Source: Cephalotrichum gorgonifer
Taxonomy: Eukaryota; Ascomycota; Sordariomycetes; Microascales; Microascaceae
Length of the DNA stretch: 64,000 nucleotides
Assembly: GCA_900312665.1 (NCBI GenBank)
Contig: ONZQ02000017.1
Coordinates: 62,001-126,000 of the forward strand
Reading direction: 5' to 3'
Numbering within the stretch: position 1 is the first letter of the stretch; every line of letters begins with the position of its first letter. A program made the position numbers and the translations under genes. Under the pieces are notes generated by a model. The model searched no databases and was not told where the DNA came from. It saw nothing but the letters and a program-made list of their open reading frames with translations. This document shows, in pieces, positions 11,861 to 21,781 of the stretch.

Positions 11861-13597
11861 ATGCCTCTCCGCGAGCGCATCCTTCTGGCCACTACGGCCG
11901 TCGTACGTCTGTGTGCGGCCGCTGGCACGGTCCAGCTCGCCTGGACCACCGATGCCCGCGTCTCAGAGGCGGGTTTCAACAAAACGTTTGGTCCAGATGG
12001 GCCCTGGCAGGCCGTCGCCATCTTCGCGGGCGACTTCAAGAAAGACTTCAGCGGTGTGGCTGGCGTTCCAGTCCCGATGTGGCCGAGCGGTTCGAGTACC
12101 AGCGAGATCCCGGTGGTTAAGGGGAACTACTCGGCGGCAGACTCGAGCGCGGCTGTCGGGACCAACACGATACGAGGCGACTCGGACGACTGGTTCAGCA
12201 CTCCCTTTCTCAACTCTTCCAGCATGGGGAGTGAGTTCTTCGACACCATGGCCCTGCCGGAAAAGACGGACACCACGCCGAGGCTGAACGTGAATGTCTC
12301 AGTGATCGCATCGGACGAATATCTCCGGACCCTGCCAGACGGAAGGCAGGTGAACCAGTCGGTCGGCATCCTCGGCCTCGGCCCCAACTCCGAGAGGGGC
12401 GAATCCGAGGCTTCTATTACCAGACAAGATTACCCGTCCATCCTAGAGCAGCTGAAATCCGACGATGAGATCGGCTCCGCCTCGTTTGGCTTCCACGTCG
12501 GTAGTGCGGCCCTCGACCAACCAGGCTCCCTAATTCTTGGGGGATATGAGAAGAATAGGGTGATCGGCCAGGCGGGCGTTTTCAAGCTTCACTCCCTCCC
12601 GATCATCCCCTTGAGTGATGTGGCCCTCGGCGTTGAGACGGGTGGATCGCCATTCAATAGCGCCGACCCGATAAGCGTCTATCGCGGTGTCCCCAGCGCT
12701 ACCACCGATGTTCCAGACCTCGCCCGCGAGTTTGGTGCCAAAGAGGGCTCGGCCATGGTCATTGCCAACCCAGCTGTTCCGTACTTATACCTCCCGCCTG
12801 GCACCTGTGAAGAGACCGCGAAGCATCTCCCCGTAACCCTTGACGAGAGCCTTGGCGTGTACCTCTGGAACACGTCTGACCCCCAGTTCGAGCGCATCGT
12901 CACCTCCCCGGCCTACCTCGCCTTCATCTTCTCAGACCAGTCTGCCACCACCATCACCATCAAGGTGCCCTTCGCGCTCCTGAACCTCACCCTAACCGAG
13001 CCACTGGCGGATAGGCCGACCCCCTACTTCCCCTGCCAGTCTGTAGACCCCGGCTACGGCTTCTGGATGCTCGGCCGCGCCTTCCTGCAGGCGGCCCTCA
13101 TGGCCGTCAACTTTGACTCCGGGCTGCTCTTCCTGGCACAGGCGCCTGGCCCGGGCCTCGAGCAGTCTGTAATCCAGGAGCTTCCGGAGGGTGGCGAGGG
13201 GCTCGAGGGGCTCGCGGAGAGCAAGTTCGCCGAGTCATGGGCAGCGACCTGGACCCCGCTACCGGGCGCGGAGGACGATACGCGCAGGAAACTATCGGGC
13301 GGGGCCATTGCCGGGATTACTGTCGGCGCTGTAGCGGGTGTGGCAGTGGTGGCGGGAGTTGTCTTCCTCTTGCTACGGAGAAGGAAGGCCCAGGGGGCGA
13401 AAGGGCAAGAGCGTCCAGCTTCGAATCAGACGAGCTCCGAGGGCGGTGTCGCAGAGCTTAAGGGGACTCCCGTGCTGGAGATGGGGGAGACGGATCGGCG
13501 TATTGCGGAGATGCATTCACCCGTAGTGGTACACGAGGCACCGGGGCGGTCAGAAGTCGCGGAGCTGCCGGCGTCATCGCCCAGGGCAGACGGGTAG
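11861..13597 (+). CDS. Membrane-anchored pepsin-fold (A1-like) protein lacking catalytic aspartates
   Basis: A 578-residue single-exon protein with an N-terminal signal peptide (about residues 1-20), a luminal or extracellular domain resembling peptidase family A1, one transmembrane helix near residue 480 (GAIAGITVGAVAGVAVVAG, then VVFLLLRRRK) and a cytoplasmic tail of about 90 residues. A1-like landmarks include GILGLGP, SLILGGYEK and GYGFWMLGRAFLQA. The two DTG/DSG catalytic motifs are absent: the first site reads MWPSGSS and the second IANPAVPYLYLPP. It is therefore probably not a protease and may act as a binding protein or sensor at the cell surface. Several N-glycosylation sequons are present. 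Family membership is a motif-based judgement. Confidence 0.8.
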   Translation: MPLRERILLATTAVVRLCAAAGTVQLAWTTDARVSEAGFNKTFGPDGPWQAVAIFAGDFKKDFSGVAGVPVPMWPSGSSTSEIPVVKGNYSAADSSAAVGTNTIRGDSDDWFSTPFLNSSSMGSEFFDTMALPEKTDTTPRLNVNVSVIASDEYLRTLPDGRQVNQSVGILGLGPNSERGESEASITRQDYPSILEQLKSDDEIGSASFGFHVGSAALDQPGSLILGGYEKNRVIGQAGVFKLHSLPIIPLSDVALGVETGGSPFNSADPISVYRGVPSATTDVPDLAREFGAKEGSAMVIANPAVPYLYLPPGTCEETAKHLPVTLDESLGVYLWNTSDPQFERIVTSPAYLAFIFSDQSATTITIKVPFALLNLTLTEPLADRPTPYFPCQSVDPGYGFWMLGRAFLQAALMAVNFDSGLLFLAQAPGPGLEQSVIQELPEGGEGLEGLAESKFAESWAATWTPLPGAEDDTRRKLSGGAIAGITVGAVAGVAVVAGVVFLLLRRRKAQGAKGQERPASNQTSSEGGVAELKGTPVLEMGETDRRIAEMHSPVVVHEAPGRSEVAELPASSPRADG

Positions 13598-15196
13598 ACT
13601 CGTATATTGGTCCGAGAAGATTAATCTTTGCCTGCGGCGGCGTCCTCGGCCTTCGCTATTGAACATATGTCACTTTACCAAGCGAGCGTGGTGCTAGCGC
13701 GTATTTCAATGTTACGTTAAACGTTTTTTTCACCGCCAGTCAGCCGAGGAGCGACGGGGGATTGTGCCGACGGCTGTAGAAAAACGCAGACAACCGCCCT
13801 GCACCTGCTTGACCTTAATAGTCTTAAGTTCCGCGATTATTATCTAAGTGCGAAGACGTAGCACTGGTGGTACAACTTGTTCCATCGACTCGTTTTTGTG
13901 GGGTGCTTTCTTTCTTCCCTTAGACCTTGTGAATGGTCCGCCTTTCCCCTTTCAGATGGCCATCCAGCGTATGATCTCTCACTCCCCGGGCGGCAAGCAA
14001 GGTTAACGTTTCAAGTCCGCCATCATGACCATCGCCTCCCAACTCCTTCAGGTCACCGTCCTCCCGACGGACATGCTGCGGGAAGTCTCGGACCACATCA
14101 GGGACGAAAGGATGTACCGCCCCGGCCGCCTCAACTTGCACTATGAGCTTCCCGAAAACTAGATGCGGCGTATAATTCTCACCTGGTACGTTGCCGCTCA
14201 GACGACCTGCCATGTTGATGCTGCTCCCCACTGTGCGGGTCAAGCTCGAGCAGGTTTACCTAGACCTCCCAGAGGAGATATCGAGAAATTTCCCAGTAGC
14301 GGCTAACGTACGGGGCATTAAGATCCTCCCCGCCTCCTGGAACCATAGGCCATCGGCCAACCTGCTCACGGTCGTTACGCACCGAAAGCAAATTATCCTG
14401 AAAGCACCCCTTGGAGGAGAAATCGAGGATGTCTGCACCCCGCGATGACATTCGGTACCTCGAAATGCTCCGGGACTATTCAACTAAGACCAGAAAATCG
14501 TTTCGGCGAGTGGTTACACTTCTTAATAAGGGAAACATTCCGGTTCAACACTCACCTACCCTCTTCCCATACCCGTTTCTAGCAAGAAGCCATGGCCACC
14601 TGCATATGGTTGTACGGCTGACTTTTGTTTGGCGTTTATCGGATCACTCTCCATTCCTATTGTTTTCCTTCCCCCCACTCCGCAACCGGCCCCCAGGCCT
14701 TTACGGTCCGGTTAGGGGAGTAAAATGATCACGATGGGGAAACGGTACTTATACCACCTTAGCTCGGCCCATCCCAATACACCTCCTTGGCCGCTTTCCC
14801 GTTACAGTTAGCCAACGGCCCACATTATCTAGCGCAGTTCCGCCTGGGTTTGCTATGGGAAGTAACCTGTTTGCTCCACTCTGGATCCTCGCCGACCCTA
14901 CAATGACATCCATTTGTTCAACACGGAGGCTCTTCCCCATGGGGTAACGGAAGGGCTCGGATACCGGTCACGTTCTTTAGGCTAGGGATACACTCCCGCC
15001 CCACGAGTCCACATCTTGCCTCCACACGCCCTCGCACCTTCCGCACGTGGAATCGTGGCGTGGGGTTAATTTGCGGGCTTTCTTGCTAATGCGCGAGCTA
15101 GCTGTGGCCAGACGTTGGTTTTTCTTCTAATCTGGACCGCGATGATGGCGGCGCAGGGCCCCAGATAAGCGCCCGTGGGCATCACATAGTAATATG

Positions 15197-15250
15197 TCCT
15201 TCCCAGTGTGGTAATCCTTCCTAACGTGGTAATCCTTCCCAATGTGGGAA
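15197..15250 (+). repeat. Three imperfect 18-bp tandem repeats
   Basis: Three consecutive 18-bp units at 15197-15214, 15215-15232 and 15233-15250 share the pattern TCCTTCCYARYGTGGKAA, differing at a few positions. They lie about 0.5 kb upstream of the SGNH esterase gene. Confidence 0.8.
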
Positions 15251-15647
15251 ATCTGCGCGAATCAAACGGCATTATAACATAGCAAGAAAACCAGCTTCTA
15301 GCCAACGCTTGCGGCAACCAGATGCCGCTATTCTCAAACTGCATATCGCATCGGAAAATGGTACGTTGCATCTTAGCTACCCCCAGGCGAAACCGGAGGA
15401 ACGGAAGTCTTGGAAAGGCGTGCGGCAGCTCTGGCCGCGGATGGCCCGAACAACTCGCTTATCATGGGCCACGATAGTCGTCATAGCGTCCCTTTCCTTT
15501 CTTAGCCGTCGGAGTATGGCTTCCGATAGGGATTTGGCCGATACTAATGACGTTGCAGGCTCATGGGGAGACTAGAGGCTAAGTCCGGGTCAAAGAAGCA
15601 CGGTGACAAGGACGAGCGGAAGAGGTGAACAGCACCGACGTTCGAGC

Positions 15648-15655
15648 TATATAAT
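15648..15655 (+). promoter_or_regulatory. TATA box of the SGNH esterase gene
   Basis: TATATAAT lies about 95 bp upstream of the ATG, a normal distance for a strongly expressed secreted-enzyme gene in filamentous fungi. Confidence 0.45.
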
Positions 15656-15744
15656 CGTAGGACATTTCCCTTCAGATAAGGAGAGTCAGATCTCTGGAAT
15701 CCTGACTCCGAGCATCTTCACCTTACTCAAACTTATTTGACATC

Positions 15745-16575
15745 ATGCATCTATCCAAGTCCGCCATTGCCCTGGGCCTCGCCTCCGTTGCCCTTGGGCA
15801 GAAGCTCAAGTTCAGTAAGCGGCTCCTTTCCGCATACACCTGGCTTATCCAGGTAATTCTGAGTCGGCCATACTAACGAACTCACAGTGCCGTTGGGCGA
15901 CTCCATCACCGAATACACCTGCTGGCGCGCCAAGGTTTGGGACCAGCTTGTTACGGGTGGCCTCTCCAACAACATCGATTTCGTCGGCTCCACGAATACC
16001 AACCCCGCAAACTGTAAGGCCACCTCGGGCAGTTTCGACCTAGACCATGAGGGCCACTCGGGCTTTGAGGCCACCGAGATCGCGAACCTGTACATCAAGG
16101 ACTGGGCGAAGGCAAAGCCCGACATCGTGAACATTCACCTGGGCACCAACGACATTAGCGCTGGCACCAGCACGTCAGATATCATCGGAGCGATTTATAC
16201 TATTCTTCTCGCACTCAGGGCTGAGAACCCCAATGTGGCGGTCATCGTAAGTTGCCGAGCGCCCAGGGCACACTTCCACATGACTATCCCGCTCTCTTTA
16301 CTGATGGGTGGTCGTTTGCTGTGCAGGTTGACAAGATTATTCCAAACCCCAGTCACGTCGAGCAGACGCAGGCACTCAACGCGGCTATCCCCGTATTCGT
16401 CCGGACGTATACCTCAGAGCAGTCGCCCATGTTCACTGGGGACGTTTCTCAAGAGGCCGGCTATAAGGTGGAGTACAATAAGGCTGACGGAGTGCACCCC
16501 AACGACGAGGGCGACAAGTTCATCGCCGGAAAGATTGGCCCCCTGTTGATCAAGGTGATTCAGTACATTAGCTGA
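15745..16575 (+). CDS. Secreted SGNH/GDSL esterase (CE3-like acetylxylan esterase type)
   Basis: A 225-residue secreted esterase from three exons: 15745-15814, 15888-16246 and 16327-16575. An N-terminal signal peptide (MHLSKSAIALGLASVALG) precedes PLGDSITEY, which carries the nucleophilic Ser (block I). The conserved Gly is in GHSGFE (block II), GTNDI provides the Asn (block III), and DGVHPNDEG contains the Asp and His of block V. Size and motif spacing fit carbohydrate esterase family 3 or a related SGNH lipase-like group, which removes acetyl groups from xylan or similar polymers. With the GH7 enzyme farther right it points to plant-biomass degradation, though the two are not adjacent. Confidence 0.9.
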
Positions 16576-17210
16576 ATGCACCGGGGGAGTCGGGAATATG
16601 GATTGTGATGCCCATTCTTAGTGCACGTCAAGTAGGCGACAATTGTGAAGCCCAATCCGCAACAAATCCTCTGGGGGCATACTAATCCACGTCTGCATTC
16701 ATGATTTGATCCATGACAACTGGATATGCACCAAAGTGTGACTTTTGGAGCTCTTGTGTTGCACGTCTCCATAATTTACTACGGCGCTACTGATATTAGG
16801 ATTAATGATGTCCCCAACATAGCTATATACGAAGGATCTCACTTCCACTCCACTCACATATAAATAGAGAACAGCTTCGAATTGTAAGTTCCGACTAATC
16901 GAAAGCTCAAGAAATCTCTACAACCTTTTGTCCAAACACCGCCCCCGGACAACAGGGCGAGCCAGACCATTGAGTAGGAGCCCTTGCCAAGCTTCCGGAT
17001 GACCTTGTACTTGCCGTTGTCGAAGACGTCGCGGGGAAGGAGAGGATGGTAACAACCTTCGGATAATTCTCTACTTACTCACAGGGTAATGCTCATGATT
17101 TTGAATCTCCGCTCGTCATCTATTCAACTTCTCACATTGTCTTCGCTCCTGTTGAGTCTCTCTGGCAGAGACGACAATATGTTGGATTGTGTTAGCATCC
17201 AAGATACCAG
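16576..17210. other. Intergenic left of the foldback element
   Basis: No gene is seen in this stretch. Confidence 0.5.
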
Positions 17211-17520
17211 AATGGGTGGTCAAAGACTCTGGAGGCGATTTTGAGCGTTTTGGGTTAGGATTTGCAAGGGGACGCCCTTCCCCCGTAAATCTGAGGGCCC
17301 TGCGACATTAGCCGAGGCTTTTATTTAAATACTTGGGGTCGTACTATAAGTTGATATGCTTGGCTGCAAAGACAAGGTGTCTTGTCCCGGATTAATTCAT
17401 ATATTACCAAAACCTAGCCTAATGTCACGCGGTCCCCCCTGCGCGGGGAAAAGGCACGGCCTGTAATAAATCCTATCCTAAAAGGGTTAAAATCGCCTCC
17501 AAGTCCTTCGCACACCCATT
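17211..17520. mobile_element. Foldback / MITE-like element, 310 bp, with long imperfect terminal inverted repeats
   Basis: The arms 17211-17317 and 17413-17520 are imperfect reverse complements over about 107 bp. The ends read AATGGGTG and CACCCATT; further in, both arms share GGAGGCGATTTT (as its complement on the right), TAGGATTT and GCGACATTAG-like blocks. The roughly 95-bp centre is AT-rich and non-coding. A related copy of the outer 52 bp of the right arm occurs alone at 55201-55252. This is what a small non-autonomous DNA element looks like. No clear target-site duplication is visible, and its mobilising transposase is unknown. Confidence 0.7.
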
Positions 17521-17641
17521 TGACCTCCTGTATGCTCACACAAACCAACAGGCGCCTACCCCTACACGCTGGTCTATTTACATGATCCTGCCGCACCTTT
17601 CAACGCCATCTGCATCCTAGCTACGTGAAGACCGGCCGAAT

Positions 17642-18815
17642 ATGGGTACTGCACGTTTAACCATGGACTCTAAGCTCACTACAGTCTCACCAGATGCGGG
17701 AAAAGACCGTGGACCTGGAGATGTCGTTACGTCGTTGAATTACTATTACGACCCTGGCGATGGTTCCCAACCAGAGCCGGTTTTCGTGCGAACGTAAGAT
17801 AGCGACTTTTTTCATAAATTTACCCCCTATGTATCTTTTACTACTCGCTAATCGTCGGTTGCACTACATCTAGGACGACTGTTACCAACAAGAGAGCAAC
17901 TGTTCCCACAAAGGTTATTGTGACAGATATCACCGGACAGGAAGACAGGTTTACTCTAGATGGTCATGGATTTCAACTATGTCGCCACACATCCAAATCA
18001 ATATGTCGAGAAGAGGTGTACAATGACGAGACGAGAATCATGTCAGAGTACTACCCGGAAATGGAGCAGCTGATAAAGGATGTGTAAGTTCCAGGGGCGG
18101 GATGAGCACGTCTCTACGAAGATGAGATGAGAGGAGAACCCCTGTTCATATAGCGCTGTGTCTGAGTCGACTGGCTGATTCCTATCTATCCCTTGATTAG
18201 TACCGGAGCATCACGCGTCTTCATCTTCGACAATAAAACACGCCACGGCCCAACAAACTGGCACAGTCTCGGAGCAGGCAACCAGTCTGTCCGAGGGCCT
18301 ATCCTGCGGGCCCACATAGATCAGTCCTACGATGGAGCGGAGGCCCTGCTCAAATGGCTCCTCCCAAACGAAGCTGACGAGCTGCTGAAGCGTCGGTTCC
18401 AGATTATCAATGTGTGTAGCCCCATACCCCCATACTTCCATATGACCCTATTCTATCCCCGAGGAACTCATCGCTCAGGAAATGATCACAGGCCTGGCGT
18501 CCTATCAAGACAATCTTCAAGGACCCGTTAGGCGTTGCAGACGCGACTAGTGTCGCAGAAGACGACCTTATTCCAGCGCGCATCATCTACGCCGACCATG
18601 AGCGCGAATCATGGACTGTGAAGCCCTCACCTGCTCACAGGTGGTACTACAAATATGCTCAGCGTCCGGACGAGGTGCTCTTGATCAAGTGCTATGACTC
18701 TGTGCGAGAGGTAGCGCGGCGGGCGCCACACTCCGCGTTCCAGAATCAGAGACACGTGGACGATGAGTGGAGACAGAGCATTGAAATTAGGACGATGGTG
18801 TTTTATGACAATTGA
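17642..18815 (+). CDS. CmcJ/AsaB-like oxidoreductase (7-alpha-cephem-methoxylase P8-like family)
   Basis: A 298-residue protein from four exons: 17642-17793, 17874-18083, 18201-18411 and 18492-18815. The body shows the family's order of motifs: RVFIFDNKTRH, then RGPILRAHIDQSYDGA, an INAWRPIKTIFKDPLG block created by the last splice, DLIPARIIYADHERESW, WYYKYAQRPDEVLLIKCYDS and a final APHSAFQNQR segment. Members are often annotated as hydroxylases or methyltransferase-like tailoring enzymes of secondary metabolism, and the His/Asp pairs resemble non-haem iron sites; the exact reaction is not established for most members. An alternative start exists at 17663 in the same frame. It is convergent with the DUF3176-type gene. 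Confidence 0.85.
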
Positions 18816-18917
18816 TGGCAGGTATCAAATCGTTGTTTCCCTTGGCAACAAAGACAAGTGCCTGCGAATAGCTATATATCCCGTCGTAGCGAATTCATGA
18901 CATTGCTCTATCTATCC

Positions 18918-21043
18918 TTAATCGCCTCTTGTGTCCTCAGCTCCACCTACTGATGGTAGCTTTTGATACTGCCCCGTTTGACGCTGGCCATAATACTGGG
19001 TCCTCAGAGATAGTGGGATCCCCTCATCCACCTCCCTATCCATGGAAGGGACCTCTTGGCTAGCTTTCGTACTTCCCACACCCACTAACGTGACTGTAAC
19101 CCCCTTCGCTCTTTGTTCAAGCTCCTGAAGCGACTGAGCACCCTTGAAATGCTCACCTACAAGATGGCCACGTGAAAGAACTGCCAGATCGCTCCCTTTC
19201 CACACAGGGATGGGGTTGCCACCCTCAGACCGAGATGCAGAAACCGTCATCACCAGAAGGATTACCACTCCAAGACTCGTCACGCCGTGCAATGTAATCC
19301 AAGGCCAGTTGACGACGTACACGGTGACCGGCACCCCTATCGACCCGCTCTTAGACTCCGCATCATCTGCCCCGTTGCGAATGGCGTTGCTCATGCTCAT
19401 AGCAACATTATCGAATATCTTGCTTAGGTCCTTTTCGTTCCAAAGTGTTTTTGAGACACTGGGCTCGTATTGCTCTTGCCATTGGCCCGAGAGGAGCTCA
19501 CCACCCACAAGGTATCCATTTGTGGGTGCCCAGGTGTTAACATCATCAGTGCAGTTGACCGTGCCCACCAGGCAAGACGCGAACGTATTCTGCATATAGG
19601 CACTAATCCCGTCGACCGCCGGTTGGGAGATGCTCCAGGAGATGTCGCTGCCATCCCGACCTAGTTGCAGGTCGGTGCGCTCGATAGCTGACTCCACTGG
19701 GTGATAGGCTAAAGAGTGCACTACCACGTCAGATATGTTTTCGTAGGAGTCAGGTTGAGCTATCGACCAGGACTCTGGGAGGCGCTTTTCGTCCTCCAAT
19801 ATAGTTGAGGTCTCGAAGAGGGTCGCATTGTGTACCTCGGCCGTGTAATTCCTCACACAGTAATAGAGGGCACACTCCGTAGCGTGGACGTCATAGTTGG
19901 GCCACTTCTCGTCTGAGTCCTTGCCGCCATCGACCTTGATAATGGTCTGTGCCCAAATAAGCGTGTCAATATCCCCCATCACAACTGTATTGCTCCTATT
20001 TGTCGTCCCTGACATCGTCATAAAAATCATATCCCTCCCACCGCCAGAGTCGTCGTCAAGGTTATTGAGAAAAAGCCCGTTGGGGAGCGTGTACTCCGTA
20101 CAGTTCTCTTTGCGCACAGCCAAACTCTGGTCTTGGATGAGGTCGAAGATCTGGCTCCCCTCGCTCTGAGTATTCCGCTTGAGATGGGGGGCGAGGTCTT
20201 CACAGCGACTGCAGACGGCCAACGAGGTTACGGGCGGGAACCGACAATCGCCCGAGGGACACCTGACCGAGAGCTGCTCCGAAATGTCATGGCGTTCCGC
20301 GGTGATTCCGAATACAGTGGCGCTCTGTAGACCGAAGTCGGCATCAGGGTAGGCAAGGCGGGATGTTCCAAGTGCCTCCATACGCCCGTTCTCGTCAACT
20401 ATTCATCTATCGTTAGGCATAAGCCTCGACCAGAGGGTTCATGGGGCCACCTTACTTTGGATAGCGTGAAACTTGGAATATGAGTTCCCCTTGGAATATC
20501 TAGTCGCGAACGGGAGAGATGATGCGCCACCATTATCCATCGTGTATCTCATCTCCTGCCCGAACTGAACGAGCTGCTGCGCGAAGGGGTCAAGAGCGAT
20601 TGCCAGGATCGTGATGAGGGCTCCAAGCCGCACCAGTAGCCTACTCTGTCAAGTTAGCACGGTTCCCAGCCTAACAATAAAGAAGGTGGAAAAAAGCCAA
20701 CTCCGTACCCGCCCTTGAATTTGGGGTTGAACAACAACAGCACGCTCCCAAGCGGCCCCCTACTCGCATCTGCCACTTGCTCGAAATCCCAAAGCCGCCG
20801 CGGTCGGGACGAAAACAGTATCCAATTCCACTGCCCTATGGAACCGGCAAGAACATAGAGTAGAAATGACTTGCTTGCGGTTGACAGCACGGAGACAATG
20901 GCGTTGAGCCTTAGGACCCCGGAGTCGAAGATGGGTTTACCATTGAAGTGGGCGAGGACTATAACCATCACAACGATAAGGGCAATGGAAGCCGCCGCGG
21001 CGCCAATTTCGAGACGCCATGGCCGGACGCGGCGGAGAGCCAT
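18918..21043 (-). CDS. DUF3176-type multi-pass membrane protein
   Basis: A 667-residue protein from three minus-strand exons: 21043-20709, 20643-20456 and 20398-18918. The N-terminal third has three hydrophobic spans in the arrangement of fungal DUF3176 proteins: a span around IALIVVMVIVLAHF, then LNAIVSVLSTASKSFLLYVL with SIGQWNW, a DFEQVADASRGPLGSVLLL linker, and RLGALITILAIALDPFAQQLV. A long, probably luminal or extracellular domain with several Cys and N-glycosylation sequons follows, then a C-terminal span (TLHGVTSLGVVILLVMTVSA) and a cytoplasmic tail. The function of the family is unknown. The first acceptor was chosen as CAGAG over the adjacent CAG because only that keeps the frame. 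Confidence 0.88.
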
Positions 21044-21781
21044 TGCGCAGAGGAGGATGCGCCGGGAGTGATTATGGAGTGAGAGTAGAGGGAATCAATC
21101 CAAGGCGCCCAGATGATGACGGGAGAAAGAGGGGACATAAGAATTATGCGGCAGGGCAAAACAATTTAAATTTGGCGACGAGTTGGTTAGGTAGGTCAGC
21201 AGCGTGCGGCGCAGTGAGGGCAGCGCAGCCGCCCATAATTGGGTGAAATTTGGTGCTGAATGTTTTGTGCTGTATTAATAGGTGGACAGGTCGATGCGGA
21301 CGGACTGGACGCAGGATGATCCATGCCCGAAACTCCCTCCGCCATGGCTCCATTATGCAGATCACCCGAGGCTGCTTCGCCACGCGTAGCCTGGTGGATA
21401 TTTGTTGGTTTTTCTCCTCCGACGCGTGAATATTACTACTGTAAGGAGCAGCGGTTTCAGCCTGCCATAGAAGAATTGTGCGTCACTACTTTCCCCGACC
21501 TAGGTCTTTGGGAGCCTATCGGACCCAAGTCGAGCAGGCTAGGGAAGACTCGGAGGCGCCCAGATACCAGGTGCAGACCTGGGACCTGTAAGCCAGTAAA
21601 GAAATTAATTCTGGGATGAGAGCGTATGACATGTATTTCATGTCGTTTTCCACACTGACTGCATCACTGCTATCCCGGAATTACCTAAACCTTGGTGGCC
21701 ATTCCACCCCCGATCCAAACGTTGGAATAGCAGGCGCGTATCCATATCCTTGCTGGCCGGGTCAATGGGGTAGTAGCTTCG
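21044..21781. other. Intergenic
   Basis: No gene is seen between the DUF3176-type gene and the 3' end of the flavin oxidase gene. Confidence 0.5.

Larger units (their letters stand above)
13598..15744. other. Intergenic, 2.1 kb, with a short tandem repeat and a TATA box
   Basis: No convincing gene. Two plus-strand frames at 14024-14161 (45 codons) and 14191-14448 have a coding-like look but no credible splice joins them and no family is recognised. An 18-bp tandem repeat and a TATA box near the right end are listed separately. Confidence 0.45.

Noticed and set aside
14024..14448. Two plus-strand frames with coding-like composition
   Set aside because: No recognisable family, a stop between them and no workable intron; at most an old gene remnant.
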